Shown one piece after another: positions 35,925 through 44,498 of a stretch of DNA of 64,000 nucleotides; position 1 is the first letter of the stretch; every line of letters begins with the position of its first letter. Source of the stretch: JACPYG01 sp038063015 (GTDB lineage: Bacteria > Patescibacteriota > Minisyncoccia > Minisyncoccales > Staskawiczbacteraceae); the NCBI GenBank assembly GCA_038063015.1, contig JBBTVX010000001.1:1-64000 (forward strand). Reading direction: 5' to 3'. The notes under the pieces were generated by a model. It had not been told where the DNA came from, searched no databases, and saw nothing but the letters and a program-made list of their open reading frames with translations. A program made the position numbers and the translations under genes.

Positions 35925-36608
35925 TTATTTTTTAACCATAATAATCCAGTCGGAATTTTTATTTTTTAAATTATCAAAAGTAGTTTCTGTTTTTTCAATG
36001 ACAATCTCTTCAAACTTGCTAAAAACTTTATTTATATCTCCTTTATTCAAAAAGCGCATAATCATATCTTTTTCGTTTGTTTCTGAAATATTTAAGACAA
36101 ATGTGTTTTTTTCTATTTCTTTTCCCTTGCCAAATCTATAATCATCGGCGCTTCTGGTAAAAATAAACGCCTTTCTTCCCTTCTTTAAAATCCTATAAAC
36201 TTCATCTACTGATTTTTGATAGCCCTCGCTATCATTATAATAAAAAACGCCGTAAGAAATTACTCCGTCAAAAAAATTATCTTTAAACGGCTGATTCTCC
36301 ATGCTGGTATTTTTGAGCGTAGCCGTTAATTTTTTTTCTTGAAGCCGTTTTTTTGTAACATTTAAACCTGTTCCTGAAATGTCTGTAGCATAAGTTTGAA
36401 ATCCTTCTTTAGCCAAAAAAACAGTATGAACGCCTGCCCCGCATCCTAAATCCAATATTTTGAACCGGCTCCTTTCTTTTAAATCTTTGGGGAATTGACT
36501 AAATACAAACCTGACCACATGGTCGTTTGGATATTTGGGCTGGAATCTTTCTTCTGAATGCAAATCTTCCCATTTGGTTTTCATTGCAACGTTTAAATTA
36601 TTTTTCAT
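35925..36608 (-). CDS. Class I SAM-dependent methyltransferase
   Basis: This is 227 residues from the ATG at 36608; an alternative TTG at 36617 is less likely. It has FKILDLGCGAGVHTVFLAKE, acidic YATDISGTGLNV, FFDGVISYGVFYYND, and EVYRILKKGRKAFIFTRS. It overlaps the DUF4910 gene by 11 bases and ends 16 bases before pseI. In this acyl-modification operon it could O-methylate the acyl group or the sugar, but the substrate cannot be read. Confidence 0.82.
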   Translation of the reverse strand: MKNNLNVAMKTKWEDLHSEERFQPKYPNDHVVRFVFSQFPKDLKERSRFKILDLGCGAGVHTVFLAKEGFQTYATDISGTGLNVTKKRLQEKKLTATLKNTSMENQPFKDNFFDGVISYGVFYYNDSEGYQKSVDEVYRILKKGRKAFIFTRSADDYRFGKGKEIEKNTFVLNISETNEKDMIMRFLNKGDINKVFSKFEEIVIEKTETTFDNLKNKNSDWIIMVKK

Positions 36609-37839
36609 TTTTAACAAGTTTAATTTCTTTTAATTTATTTACAAAATCTAAAACATCGTTAAACTTCATATCCAATTCTTCCGCTATGTCAAATACAGTT
36701 TTATCTCCCTCAAGATTCAGCATAATTTTTTCAATATTCTGGTTTAATTCTAAATTTTCTCTCCAATCCACCCAAAAGCCGTAGCCCGATAAAAATATCG
36801 GCCCTTTGAAATTTCTCTTAGGCGCAAAATCCCTGTCAATAATGTTTAATATTTCTAAAATCAAATCCCTTGATTTTTCCAATCTTTGTTCTGAAATAAT
36901 GGCGGGATTATCGTCTGACGTATGATATTCGGGGTAAGGGTATTTGCTGATTGAAATCATTGGAATATTAACGCCCGGGCCGTTAAAAGCAATTTCATCA
37001 TTTGCCACAACTGTCCTAAAAGCTCCCTCTGTGAATTTTTTAAGTTCTCTTTTCATCACATATCTGGCGATTCTGTCTATGCGCGCGTCGCCCTGTTTTG
37101 TCAGCTGCAGGGCGTAAATATCATCGCTTCCAAGCATTTCAAGAAAAATTCCGCATTCAATTTTTGAAATTAAATCTTCATTTTGGCTCAAATAAGCTAT
37201 TGACCCTATGGTTTCCGGGACAAATAAAAATTTATATGTGTAGTAATTATTCTTCTTGCTCATTGCTTTGGCAAGAGCAACTAAGACTGAAACTCCGGCC
37301 AAATCATCATTCGCCTGCCCTGGATGGCAAAGGTGAGCGGCCAAAATAATTATTTTATCTGTTTTTCCTTTTATTGTATAATCTCCGACTTTCAAATTTC
37401 CTTTTTCAAATTTAGAATCAATAAAAACTTTGTATTTGTCTTTTGTAAATTCTTTTAATTTATTATCTTGAATGCAAAACCCCCAATCTTTTTGATAATA
37501 TTTAAACTCGAAAGGAACAGCGTCTGGTCTTTCTGGATTTGTGTGTAAATGCTGAAATAGCTCCTCCTTGCTTACAATTTTATCAATTGGCAAAGAATAA
37601 GAAACAATATGCAGGGGGTGGTCTTTTAAATTCAGCATCCTTTTACCGTCTAAATCTTCAATAAAAGCGCTGCTTACAGTCCATTTTTCCGGAACAATCC
37701 ATGTCCAGCATTTTGTTCCCGTGGGAATTTTATGAATTTTTAAAGGAATTATTTTTGAAATATATTCCAATGATTCGTCAAATCCGTCAGAGACAATATC
37801 CCTTCTTTTAAGCCACAAATCATTAATTAATTTCATCAT
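36598..37839 (-). CDS. DUF4910/DUF2172 aminopeptidase-like protein
   Basis: This 413-residue M28-like protein has an N-terminal PTGTKCWTWIVPEKWTVSSAF, YYQKDWGFCI, the metal-site motif LAAHLCHPGQANDDLAGVSV, FVPETIGSIAYLSQNED, and PYPEYHTSDDNPAII. The last 65 residues form a small winged-helix-like domain. This family occurs in glycan loci. From memory, Campylobacter jejuni Cj1295 is of this type and is tied to a di-O-methylglyceric acid on pseudaminic acid. Its ATGATGA start overlaps the AAC(3)-like stop. The true reaction is not established. Confidence 0.85.
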   Translation of the reverse strand: MMKLINDLWLKRRDIVSDGFDESLEYISKIIPLKIHKIPTGTKCWTWIVPEKWTVSSAFIEDLDGKRMLNLKDHPLHIVSYSLPIDKIVSKEELFQHLHTNPERPDAVPFEFKYYQKDWGFCIQDNKLKEFTKDKYKVFIDSKFEKGNLKVGDYTIKGKTDKIIILAAHLCHPGQANDDLAGVSVLVALAKAMSKKNNYYTYKFLFVPETIGSIAYLSQNEDLISKIECGIFLEMLGSDDIYALQLTKQGDARIDRIARYVMKRELKKFTEGAFRTVVANDEIAFNGPGVNIPMISISKYPYPEYHTSDDNPAIISEQRLEKSRDLILEILNIIDRDFAPKRNFKGPIFLSGYGFWVDWRENLELNQNIEKIMLNLEGDKTVFDIAEELDMKFNDVLDFVNKLKEIKLVKNEK

Positions 37840-38648
37840 ATTTTTGTATTCGTTTTAATAAAACAAGTTGGATCATTTTTAAACATTTTTATACCTTCTC
37901 GACAAATGTCGCCTATTATAGCAACGCTTATTTTAGCGCAACCAAGGGGCAATTTTTTAAGCAAACCGCTGTCTAAAAGGTTTTTTTCAATTTTACTAAA
38001 ATCAGGAATTGCGCTTTCGTCTAATGGTCTAACATAATATTCATATTCATCATTATATACTTTATTTTTAATTTTAATCTTTCCCTTAAATTTCTTGGTG
38101 TATCTATAAGAAACTCCTATCTTTTCCTCGATATAATGAATCTGTGTGCAGACGAAATAATCAACCCCGAATATAATATATTTACTATCTCTAATATTCG
38201 CAAGTTTATCATATATTGAACCTTTTCCAAAACTGTTTTTGCTAAGATTGCTAGTTAATTCTTCGGCTCTTTTTCCAATGGCGGCAACTGAAAATATCGG
38301 ATGAATGCTTCTATAAGCGTCCTTTCTTTTACGCAATTCTTCAGTGAATAATCCCACTGTTGACGGCGTGTTATCTGGGTCATAAATTTCATTATTGCAA
38401 AAAGAGTATGTAAATGTGGGGACAATCAAAGTTCCTCCTTTTCCTATAGTTTTCAAAAATGCTTCTATAAAAACATTAGCGAATTCGGTCTTGTCGACGA
38501 TATCGCCTAATTTACCGAATTTTGACAGGTCGGCGTGGACCATCGCCACATCTCCTTTTTTAATTCCGGATTTCTTGATAGTTTTGACTATATCTTGAAA
38601 AACAAATCCTTTTTGTCCGCATTTAAATATGATTTTTTCTTTCTTCAT
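37836..38648 (-). CDS. AAC(3)-family N-acyltransferase
   Basis: This 270-residue member of the aminoglycoside 3-N-acetyltransferase fold has KGDVAMVHADLSKFGKLGD, GKGGTLIVPTFTYSFCNNE, FTEELRKRKDAYRSIHPIFSVAAIG and the DYFVCTQIHYIEEK helix. In surface-glycan clusters such proteins acylate amino sugars and are not drug-resistance factors. The adjacent ACP gene (4-base overlap) suggests that the acyl donor here is an acyl-ACP. Inferred role: transfer of the acyl group onto a nonulosonic-acid precursor amine. Confidence 0.85.
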   Translation of the reverse strand: MKKEKIIFKCGQKGFVFQDIVKTIKKSGIKKGDVAMVHADLSKFGKLGDIVDKTEFANVFIEAFLKTIGKGGTLIVPTFTYSFCNNEIYDPDNTPSTVGLFTEELRKRKDAYRSIHPIFSVAAIGKRAEELTSNLSKNSFGKGSIYDKLANIRDSKYIIFGVDYFVCTQIHYIEEKIGVSYRYTKKFKGKIKIKNKVYNDEYEYYVRPLDESAIPDFSKIEKNLLDSGLLKKLPLGCAKISVAIIGDICREGIKMFKNDPTCFIKTNTKI

Positions 38649-38881
38649 AATTCTATGCCTTTTGAACGAAGCGTATTTTTAATATCGCCTAAAGATTTGA
38701 CCTTCAACACTTCATTCATGTTAAAAGATACTTTAAACTGCTTTTCCAATTCAGCAATAAGCAATAAATAATTCATAGAATCCCAATTGGGAATTCCTTC
38801 TACCGTCAGGGAATCTTTAATTTTGTCCGGCGTTAATTTAAAAATATCAAAAATTATTTTATTAAATTTTTCCATTTTCAT
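38645..38881 (-). CDS. Acyl carrier protein
   Basis: This 78-residue protein (or 76 from the ATG at 38875) has the phosphopantetheine serine in GIPNWDSMNYLLLIAEL (Ser about 35), the ACP helix-II motif. A longer reading from 39004 adds 41 residues that lie over the FkbH-like gene and are not ACP-like. Its start overlaps the end of the FkbH-like gene, and its stop overlaps the AAC(3)-like gene. No fatty-acid synthesis genes are nearby, so it is probably dedicated to glycan acylation. Confidence 0.9.
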   Translation of the reverse strand: MKMEKFNKIIFDIFKLTPDKIKDSLTVEGIPNWDSMNYLLLIAELEKQFKVSFNMNEVLKVKSLGDIKNTLRSKGIEL

Positions 38882-39932
38882 TTGATAATAAGTTTGTGGC
38901 CACCCAATATGGCGAATCAATAATATCATCAATTGGCACCGGATTCTCTTTAAAGTATTTTTCCAAAAAGTCTTGGGCTGGTTTGTTCTTTTCAGTTTGG
39001 ACAAATGTTATTGATAAATTTTCAGCCTGGTTATCTTTGGCGATTTTTGCGATAGCTGCCAAAAATGCTTCTTCAACGCCTCGCCCGATAACTCTGCAGC
39101 TCATTAAAAATTGATCAACATGCCATAACTCAGCGCCCTCTTTTACAACAGCAAAGCTAATTATTCCGTAATCGCCAAAACAATCCGTTAATCTGCCGTA
39201 AAATATTCGATAGTCTTTGTTATTCATAAAATCTGCGATGTCTTTTTCTGACAACTCATATTTGTTAAAATTGAATTGATTGGTCTTGCCGGTAAGCTGG
39301 GCTAAGCGCGCCAATTGAGACGGATCGTCTATAAATATCTGCAATTCCAACCCCAAACTTTTTAAAAACTCTTTCTGGTTGTTAAAAGATTTCTCAGATT
39401 CGCGACGCAATCTTTCAGTTGTATAAAAATTCCCCCTCATTTTGTCTTCATCTGTCAGGGCGGCTAAATCAAAATATGGAAGGCCAATTAAAAACTTTGT
39501 ATAATCTGAAGGATTAGATGGCATTTCTGGAGTTTCAACTTCCGACAAAATTGCTTTGACCAGCGCTCTATTTACCGGGTCATCATCTAAAAATACCATT
39601 GAATCAAGGCCGATATTTATTTCTTTTGCCAATTCTTTTAAATTGCTGGCCTTGTCATTCCAATTAATTCGCGCAGCTGCAAAATTATTTTCTCTCAAAA
39701 TCATATTTGGGTGAGTTCTAATGACTCTTATGGCATCCTCGTAATTATTACGGCTGTTAATGGCTAAAATTACTCCCTTATTATGTAAATCTAAAAGAGC
39801 TTGCTGAAAAGCAACAAAACCCGCTCCCGGTCCGGCAAGGGAGAGTTTTATGCCGTTAAAGCCGTCCTCTCCCACAATACCGCCCCAAAGAGTGTTATCA
39901 AGATCTAATACTATGCATTTTTTAGCGTTCAT
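38862..39932 (-). CDS. FkbH-like HAD-IIIC protein (glyceryl-ACP loading)
   Basis: This 356-residue protein begins CIVLDLDNTLWGGIVGEDGF, the hallmark of HAD subfamily IIIC/FkbH proteins. VILAINSRNNYEDAIRVIRTH, MVFLDDDPVNRALV, QLTGKTNQFNFNKY, LTDCFGDYGIISFAVV and FLMSCRVIGRGVEEAFL follow. FkbH-type proteins take 1,3-bisphosphoglycerate, dephosphorylate it and load a glyceryl unit on an ACP. The ACP gene overlaps its 3' end, and AcpS lies just upstream, so the loading module is complete. A glyceryl product is inference from family knowledge. Confidence 0.9.
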   Translation of the reverse strand: MNAKKCIVLDLDNTLWGGIVGEDGFNGIKLSLAGPGAGFVAFQQALLDLHNKGVILAINSRNNYEDAIRVIRTHPNMILRENNFAAARINWNDKASNLKELAKEINIGLDSMVFLDDDPVNRALVKAILSEVETPEMPSNPSDYTKFLIGLPYFDLAALTDEDKMRGNFYTTERLRRESEKSFNNQKEFLKSLGLELQIFIDDPSQLARLAQLTGKTNQFNFNKYELSEKDIADFMNNKDYRIFYGRLTDCFGDYGIISFAVVKEGAELWHVDQFLMSCRVIGRGVEEAFLAAIAKIAKDNQAENLSITFVQTEKNKPAQDFLEKYFKENPVPIDDIIDSPYWVATNLLSNENGKI

Positions 39933-39946
39933 TTTTTACCAACTTT

Positions 39947-40312
39947 TTACTTTTTGAAAGTAATGCATACCGCCTGGACGATTGATTTGGTATGCGAAAT
40001 GCTAATTATTGATTTATATTTCTTTTCCATTATCTTGTTTAAAAATTTAACCTTAGGCGCGCCGTTTTTATCGTTTGTTATTTCTATCTCGTTAAAAGCG
40101 ATATTGTCTCTAATTGTCTTTTTTACCGCCTCTTTAGCGACAAACCTTGCGGCGAAATGAGAAGAAGGATTCGGCTTAGACAGAGAATATTTTTTTTCTT
40201 TCCGGGTATAAATTCTATCAAAAAAACTTCTGTTTTTTTCCGGGTCTAATTTGGCAAATCTATCAATATTTTCCATATCTAAACCGACGCCGATGTTATT
40301 TATCATTTTCAT
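39947..40312 (-). CDS. acpS: Holo-[acyl-carrier-protein] synthase
   Basis: This 121-residue phosphopantetheinyl transferase has NIGVGLDMENIDRFAKL (metal Asp), FFDRIYTRKEKKYSL, HFAARFVAKEAVKKTI (catalytic Glu/Lys), DKNGAPKVKFL and IISISHTKSIVQAVCI. It converts the neighbouring apo-ACP to its holo form. The ATG overlaps the methyltransferase stop as ATGA. Finding AcpS next to an ACP inside a sugar operon supports a self-contained acylation system. Confidence 0.92.
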   Translation of the reverse strand: MKMINNIGVGLDMENIDRFAKLDPEKNRSFFDRIYTRKEKKYSLSKPNPSSHFAARFVAKEAVKKTIRDNIAFNEIEITNDKNGAPKVKFLNKIMEKKYKSIISISHTKSIVQAVCITFKK

Positions 40313-41049
40313 AAAACAATATATGATATATCCGGTTCGTAATAAAAATTTTTAATCGTATGTTTTTTTAAATCTAATTCTTCCATTAAGGCGACTGTTT
40401 CCCCCGGCCATTTGGGATTATTTATTTCATCAAAAACTAAAATTGATCCGGCCGCCATTCTTGGTAAAAACATTTTTAAAGCCTCTTTAGTGGGCTTGTA
40501 AATATCGAAGTCCAAATATAATAAAGATATTACAAGATGCTGATTTTTTTCAAGAAATTCCGGTCCGGTTTTCAAAAAATCCCCTTTAACTAATTTAATT
40601 TTACTGATATGGGAAAGAAATCGGTTTGAATCATATAAATCTATTGCTTTTTTAAGTTCGTCATAGGAATCGGCGAATATGCCGCCTGTTTTTGCGTCAA
40701 CATTTTTATTTTCCGCCATGTCTTTAATATCAACGTCGGGAAAACCGGAAAAAGTGTCAAACCCGATAATTTCTCTATGATAATTTGTCGGTTCATATAT
40801 TGCCGATAGTTTAGCCCAAGCCATCAATCCGGACCCCCTGAAAACTCCGCATTCCACAATAGAGCCCTTATTGTCTAAAATCATCTTAAACAGTTCGTGT
40901 TGGGCTAAAAAACGGGAAATCGCCTGCCGTGAAGCATATTTGGGAAAATCATCAACAAGCTCTATGGCTGGTTTATTTTCTTGGGCAATTAGATTGATTA
41001 AGTGCCGGTTTAATTCTTCAGAATAATTTTTTTCTTTTTCTGTTCTCAT
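40309..41049 (-). CDS. TylF/CmcI-like O-methyltransferase
   Basis: This 246-residue protein has GSIVECGVFRGSGLMAWAKL (SAM site), IIGFDTFSGFPDVDIKDM, LVISLLYLDFDIYKPTKEAL and GSILVFDEINNPKWPGETVAL, typical of the macrocin O-methyltransferase/CmcI group. It is coupled to acpS (ATGA) and to pseC (4-base overlap). In this operon it might O-methylate the glyceryl group or a sugar hydroxyl; the sequence cannot choose. Confidence 0.83.
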   Translation of the reverse strand: MRTEKEKNYSEELNRHLINLIAQENKPAIELVDDFPKYASRQAISRFLAQHELFKMILDNKGSIVECGVFRGSGLMAWAKLSAIYEPTNYHREIIGFDTFSGFPDVDIKDMAENKNVDAKTGGIFADSYDELKKAIDLYDSNRFLSHISKIKLVKGDFLKTGPEFLEKNQHLVISLLYLDFDIYKPTKEALKMFLPRMAAGSILVFDEINNPKWPGETVALMEELDLKKHTIKNFYYEPDISYIVL

Positions 41050-42167
41050 ATTATTTTTTTAATTGAATTAATAACATATTGAATATCTTTATTAGCCATC
41101 TTGGGAAAAAGAGACAAAGTGATTGCTCTTTCATAATATTTTTCAGCTTTTGGGAAATCACCTTTTTTGTACCCAAATTCCTTTTTATAAAATGGATGAA
41201 GGTGCAAAGGCATATAATGAACCTGCGCGCCGATTCCTTGCTCCTGCAAAGCATCAAATATATTCCTCCTGGAATGCTCTTGAACTTGAATAGGATATAT
41301 GTGCCATGCTGATTTTACGTAATCTTTTTCTGTCGGCAATATAATTTCTTTGATATTTTGGAACGCTTTATTATATTTAACCGCAATTTCTCTTCTTTTT
41401 TTTAAAAATTTATCTATTTTTTTTAACTGGCTTAAGCCCAAGGCGCATTGAAAATCAGTAAGGCGATAATTATAACCGATGTCTTTTATTTCATAATACC
41501 ATTTGCCGTTTTCCGGCTTTTTTATTATTCCGTGATGCCTGAATGTTTTCAATTTTTCGTAAAAATCTTTATTGTTTGTCAGTATCATTCCTCCTTCTCC
41601 TGTTGTAATATGTTTTACCGGATGAAAACTTAAAATTGTTATATCGGCCAAACTTCCAATTTTCTTTCCTTTGTATTCTGCCCCTAAAGCGTGGCAGGCG
41701 TCTTCTATAACTAACAATTTATATTTCTTGGCGATTTTTAAAATTTTGTCATAATCGCAGGGATGGCCGGCAAAATCAACTAAAACTATTGCTTTTGTTC
41801 TTTTTGTTATTTTTTTCTCAATTTTTTCCGGGTCAATGTTCAAAGTATCTTCTTTAACATCGGAAAAAATCGGCCTAGCCCCTAAAACCACCATCATGTT
41901 GGCGGTGGCGGCAAAAGTTAAAGGAGTAGTTATTATTTCGTCTCTCGCATTAATGCCAGCCACGCTGTATGCCGAATGGAGGGCGGCTGTTCCCGATGAA
42001 ACTGCCACTGCGTATTTTGCTCCGCAGTATTTAGCAATTGCCTTTTCAAACTCTTCAACCTTTGGACCCTGGGTCAGCCAATCGCTTCTTAAAGCTTTCA
42101 CAACTTCTTTTATATCCTCTTCGTCCACCCATTGGCGGCCATATGAAATTATTGGAATTTTAGCCAT
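41046..42167 (-). CDS. pseC: UDP-4-amino-4,6-dideoxy-sugar aminotransferase (PseC-like, DegT family)
   Basis: This is 373 residues from the ATG at 42167; a start at 42215 would add 16 non-conserved residues inside the upstream gene. PIISYGRQWVDEEDIKEVVK then LRSDWLTQGPKVEEFEKAIA is the PseC-type N-terminus. YAVAVSSGTAALHSAYSVAG, TTPLTFAATANMMV, VIEDACHALGAEYKGKKIGS and LSFHPVKHITTGEGGMILTN follow, the last holding the PLP lysine. It would add the C4 amine to UDP-4-keto-6-deoxy-HexNAc made by the dehydratase at 44492-45499. Confidence 0.88.
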   Translation of the reverse strand: MAKIPIISYGRQWVDEEDIKEVVKALRSDWLTQGPKVEEFEKAIAKYCGAKYAVAVSSGTAALHSAYSVAGINARDEIITTPLTFAATANMMVVLGARPIFSDVKEDTLNIDPEKIEKKITKRTKAIVLVDFAGHPCDYDKILKIAKKYKLLVIEDACHALGAEYKGKKIGSLADITILSFHPVKHITTGEGGMILTNNKDFYEKLKTFRHHGIIKKPENGKWYYEIKDIGYNYRLTDFQCALGLSQLKKIDKFLKKRREIAVKYNKAFQNIKEIILPTEKDYVKSAWHIYPIQVQEHSRRNIFDALQEQGIGAQVHYMPLHLHPFYKKEFGYKKGDFPKAEKYYERAITLSLFPKMANKDIQYVINSIKKII

Positions 42168-43093
42168 TGCGTTGTTTTTAATATTCCCTGTTCCAAATTT
42201 ATTGTTGGTTTCCAATTTAAAACATCTTCTGCTTTGCTTGAATCGGCGCGCATATTCATTACTTCGGCATGAGGATGATGGTGCTTAATAAACTTTATTT
42301 CTATTTTATCGTCGGCTATCTTTTCTGCTAAATCCTTTATTTTCACCTCTATCCCAGAACCGGCATTAAAAATCTGTCCAATCGCTTTATCGCTGAAACA
42401 GGCTCTGGCAATAAATTCAGCGCAATCTTCTATATAGAAAAAGTCTCTTCCTTGTTCCCCGTCTCCAAAAATCTCTAACGGCTCTCCTTTGAGCTTCTTA
42501 TTAATAAATATGCTCATTACTCCTCCCTCGGAATCGCTCCTTTGATAAGGACCGTAAATGCTAAACGGCCTTAGAATAACAACCGGTAAATTATATGTTT
42601 TAGAATATGACATTACAAGGTTTTCGCCGTTAATTTTACTGGCTGTATACGGACATGAAGCGTAAAGAGCATGCTCTTCCGTTATTTTACGGCCCGGTTC
42701 GGCTGTTTTATAAACTAAAGCGGAGCTTGCAAAAACCATTTTTACATTATGTTTTCTGCATTGTTCAAGAATGTTAAAGGTGCCCAAACAATTGTCATTA
42801 AAGCTTTTTTCCGGATTATCAATGCTCTCCTGCACGTCTATTGCCGCGGCAAAATGAATGCATATATCAAAATTATTTTTAAAAAGTTCTGAAACTAATT
42901 CTTTATCTTTTATATCTCCTATTATAAAATCCTCTAATTTATCTCTAAATTCTTCGATGTTTTTTTCAGAGCCGTTTGAAAGGTTGTCTAAAATCCAAAT
43001 TTTATGTCCTTTATTGAGCAGATTTTTCGCAGTCCAACGGCCCATAAAACCCGCTCCTCCTGTTATTAAAATATTTTTAACCTTTATATCCAT
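42149..43093 (-). CDS. NAD-dependent epimerase/dehydratase (extended SDR)
   Basis: This 314-residue SDR has ILITGGAGFMGRWTAKNLLN, ILDNLSNGSEKN, IHFAAAIDVQESID, FASSALVYK, the YTASK catalytic pair, LRPFSIYGPYQRSD and EIFGDGEQGRDFFYIEDCAE. It looks GalE/RmlB-like but its sugar is not readable. It ends inside the pseC gene's longer reading and begins 17 bases into the end of the radical SAM gene. Confidence 0.85.
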   Translation of the reverse strand: MDIKVKNILITGGAGFMGRWTAKNLLNKGHKIWILDNLSNGSEKNIEEFRDKLEDFIIGDIKDKELVSELFKNNFDICIHFAAAIDVQESIDNPEKSFNDNCLGTFNILEQCRKHNVKMVFASSALVYKTAEPGRKITEEHALYASCPYTASKINGENLVMSYSKTYNLPVVILRPFSIYGPYQRSDSEGGVMSIFINKKLKGEPLEIFGDGEQGRDFFYIEDCAEFIARACFSDKAIGQIFNAGSGIEVKIKDLAEKIADDKIEIKFIKHHHPHAEVMNMRADSSKAEDVLNWKPTINLEQGILKTTQWLKFQ

Positions 43094-44498
43094 AATCCCA
43101 CCAATTTACAGGTAAATTATATTTTTGCATTTTATCTTGAACGGCTTTAAAAGCTTTCTTTTTAAATTCCTCAATTTCTGGAGCTGTAATATCATAGGGC
43201 TCGCCAACGCTGGTATTGCAATCATAAAGCTCCCAGTCCTTATGAAATATCCTATATCTAAATTTTTCTGGATTCCTGAATATCTCTGTTCCCGGATTTG
43301 GAGCTAACAAATTAAACTCTGCTCTTGAATTTTCCACAATTAATTTAAACGACATCATTTCAAGAAGTTTTTTAAAATTCTTTTTTACTGTGGTAAAAGT
43401 GGCGTCGCAACATTTTAAAGCAATATCAAGCGTCTGCTCAAGGGTTTGTTTTGTTTCTCCTGGAAGCCCCAAAATAAATCCGGCGTGAAACAGCATTTCG
43501 TTTCTCTGAAACATTTCGGCGATTTCTAATATCTTAGACACGGTAATAGCCCTCTTGTTAACTTTCAGAACTTCGTCCGAACCCGACTCCATTCCTATAT
43601 AAAGATTGGTACATCCCGCTTCTTTCAATTTTACAAGAATTTCGTCAGTAATGCCGTCTGGCCTTGTTGCTGCCCGAAATTGTCCAACATTCTTACTTTT
43701 TATTAATTCTAAAACTTGTTTTGTGCGGTCCGGAAATAAGCCCATAAATTCGTCCTCATATCTTATCTCAAGTTTTGGATTTAACGAAAGAGCAAGCTCT
43801 AGCTCTTGCGATATTGTATTCGCGGGACGACAGCGAATTCCTCTTCCGTGCACTGACGGCAATTCGCAAAAAGCGCAATTATGAGGGCACCCTCGCGTAC
43901 ACATTAAAACAACATAGGCATATTTTTTCATATCAAGCATATCATATGCCGGTATAGGTATTTCTTCGGGATTTAACAATGGGCCCATCGGATTATCAAT
44001 AATTTGGCCGTTTTCTCTAAAACTGATGCCTTGTATTTGAGAAAAAGGTTTGCCTTGTGAAAGCTCAAATAAAGGACGCTCTCCCTCTCCTCTGACAACA
44101 ACGTCTACCCATGGACACTCATTTAAGGTTTCGTGAGCCATAAATGTAACATGCACGCCCCCAATTACCACTATTGTTTTCGGCTCTGCCTCTTTTACCG
44201 CTTTGGCTATTTTCGTTGCGGGAATATACGATATTGTTGTTGATGTTATTCCAACAATGTGCGGTTTAGAGTCGTTAATATAATATTTTACAACCTGTTG
44301 TATCTCGTTTATTGAGCGAGAGAGAAGAGATGGTTTTTCATACTGCATCTGTTTTGTGTCCAAAACATCAACTTTTACTCCTGCTTTGCGCAGATAGGCC
44401 GCTAAATACATAAGCCCCTTGGGAGGAAACTGCGTCAACCAGTTTATATCCCAGGGTCTTTCTGGAAATGGCGGGTCTATTAATAAAATATTCAACAT
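43077..44498 (-). CDS. Radical SAM protein with N-terminal B12-binding domain
   Basis: This 473-residue protein has an N-terminal B12-binding-type domain (ILLIDPPFPERPWDINWL; FPPKGLMYLAAYLRKAG; HIVGITSTTISYIP; IVVIGGVHVTFMAHETL). The radical SAM core has CTRGCPHNCAFCELPSVHG with the CxxxCxxC site near residue 200, then RYEDEFMGLFPDR, NLYIGMESGSDEVLKVNK and FILGLPGETKQTLEQTLD. It lies between the PseB-like and epimerase genes in the nonulosonic operon. It may add a methyl group or other carbon modification to the sugar; this is inference. Confidence 0.88.
   Translation of the reverse strand: MLNILLIDPPFPERPWDINWLTQFPPKGLMYLAAYLRKAGVKVDVLDTKQMQYEKPSLLSRSINEIQQVVKYYINDSKPHIVGITSTTISYIPATKIAKAVKEAEPKTIVVIGGVHVTFMAHETLNECPWVDVVVRGEGERPLFELSQGKPFSQIQGISFRENGQIIDNPMGPLLNPEEIPIPAYDMLDMKKYAYVVLMCTRGCPHNCAFCELPSVHGRGIRCRPANTISQELELALSLNPKLEIRYEDEFMGLFPDRTKQVLELIKSKNVGQFRAATRPDGITDEILVKLKEAGCTNLYIGMESGSDEVLKVNKRAITVSKILEIAEMFQRNEMLFHAGFILGLPGETKQTLEQTLDIALKCCDATFTTVKKNFKKLLEMMSFKLIVENSRAEFNLLAPNPGTEIFRNPEKFRYRIFHKDWELYDCNTSVGEPYDITAPEIEEFKKKAFKAVQDKMQKYNLPVNWWDYGYKG

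Noticed and set aside
37836..38648. Aminoglycoside resistance gene
   Set aside because: The AAC(3) fold occurs widely in glycan and antibiotic biosynthesis loci; here it is coupled to ACP, FkbH and nonulosonic genes, so acylation of a sugar is more likely than resistance.
38882..39004. Longer N-terminus for the acyl carrier protein
   Set aside because: The extra 41 residues lie over the FkbH-like gene in another frame and are unlike an ACP.
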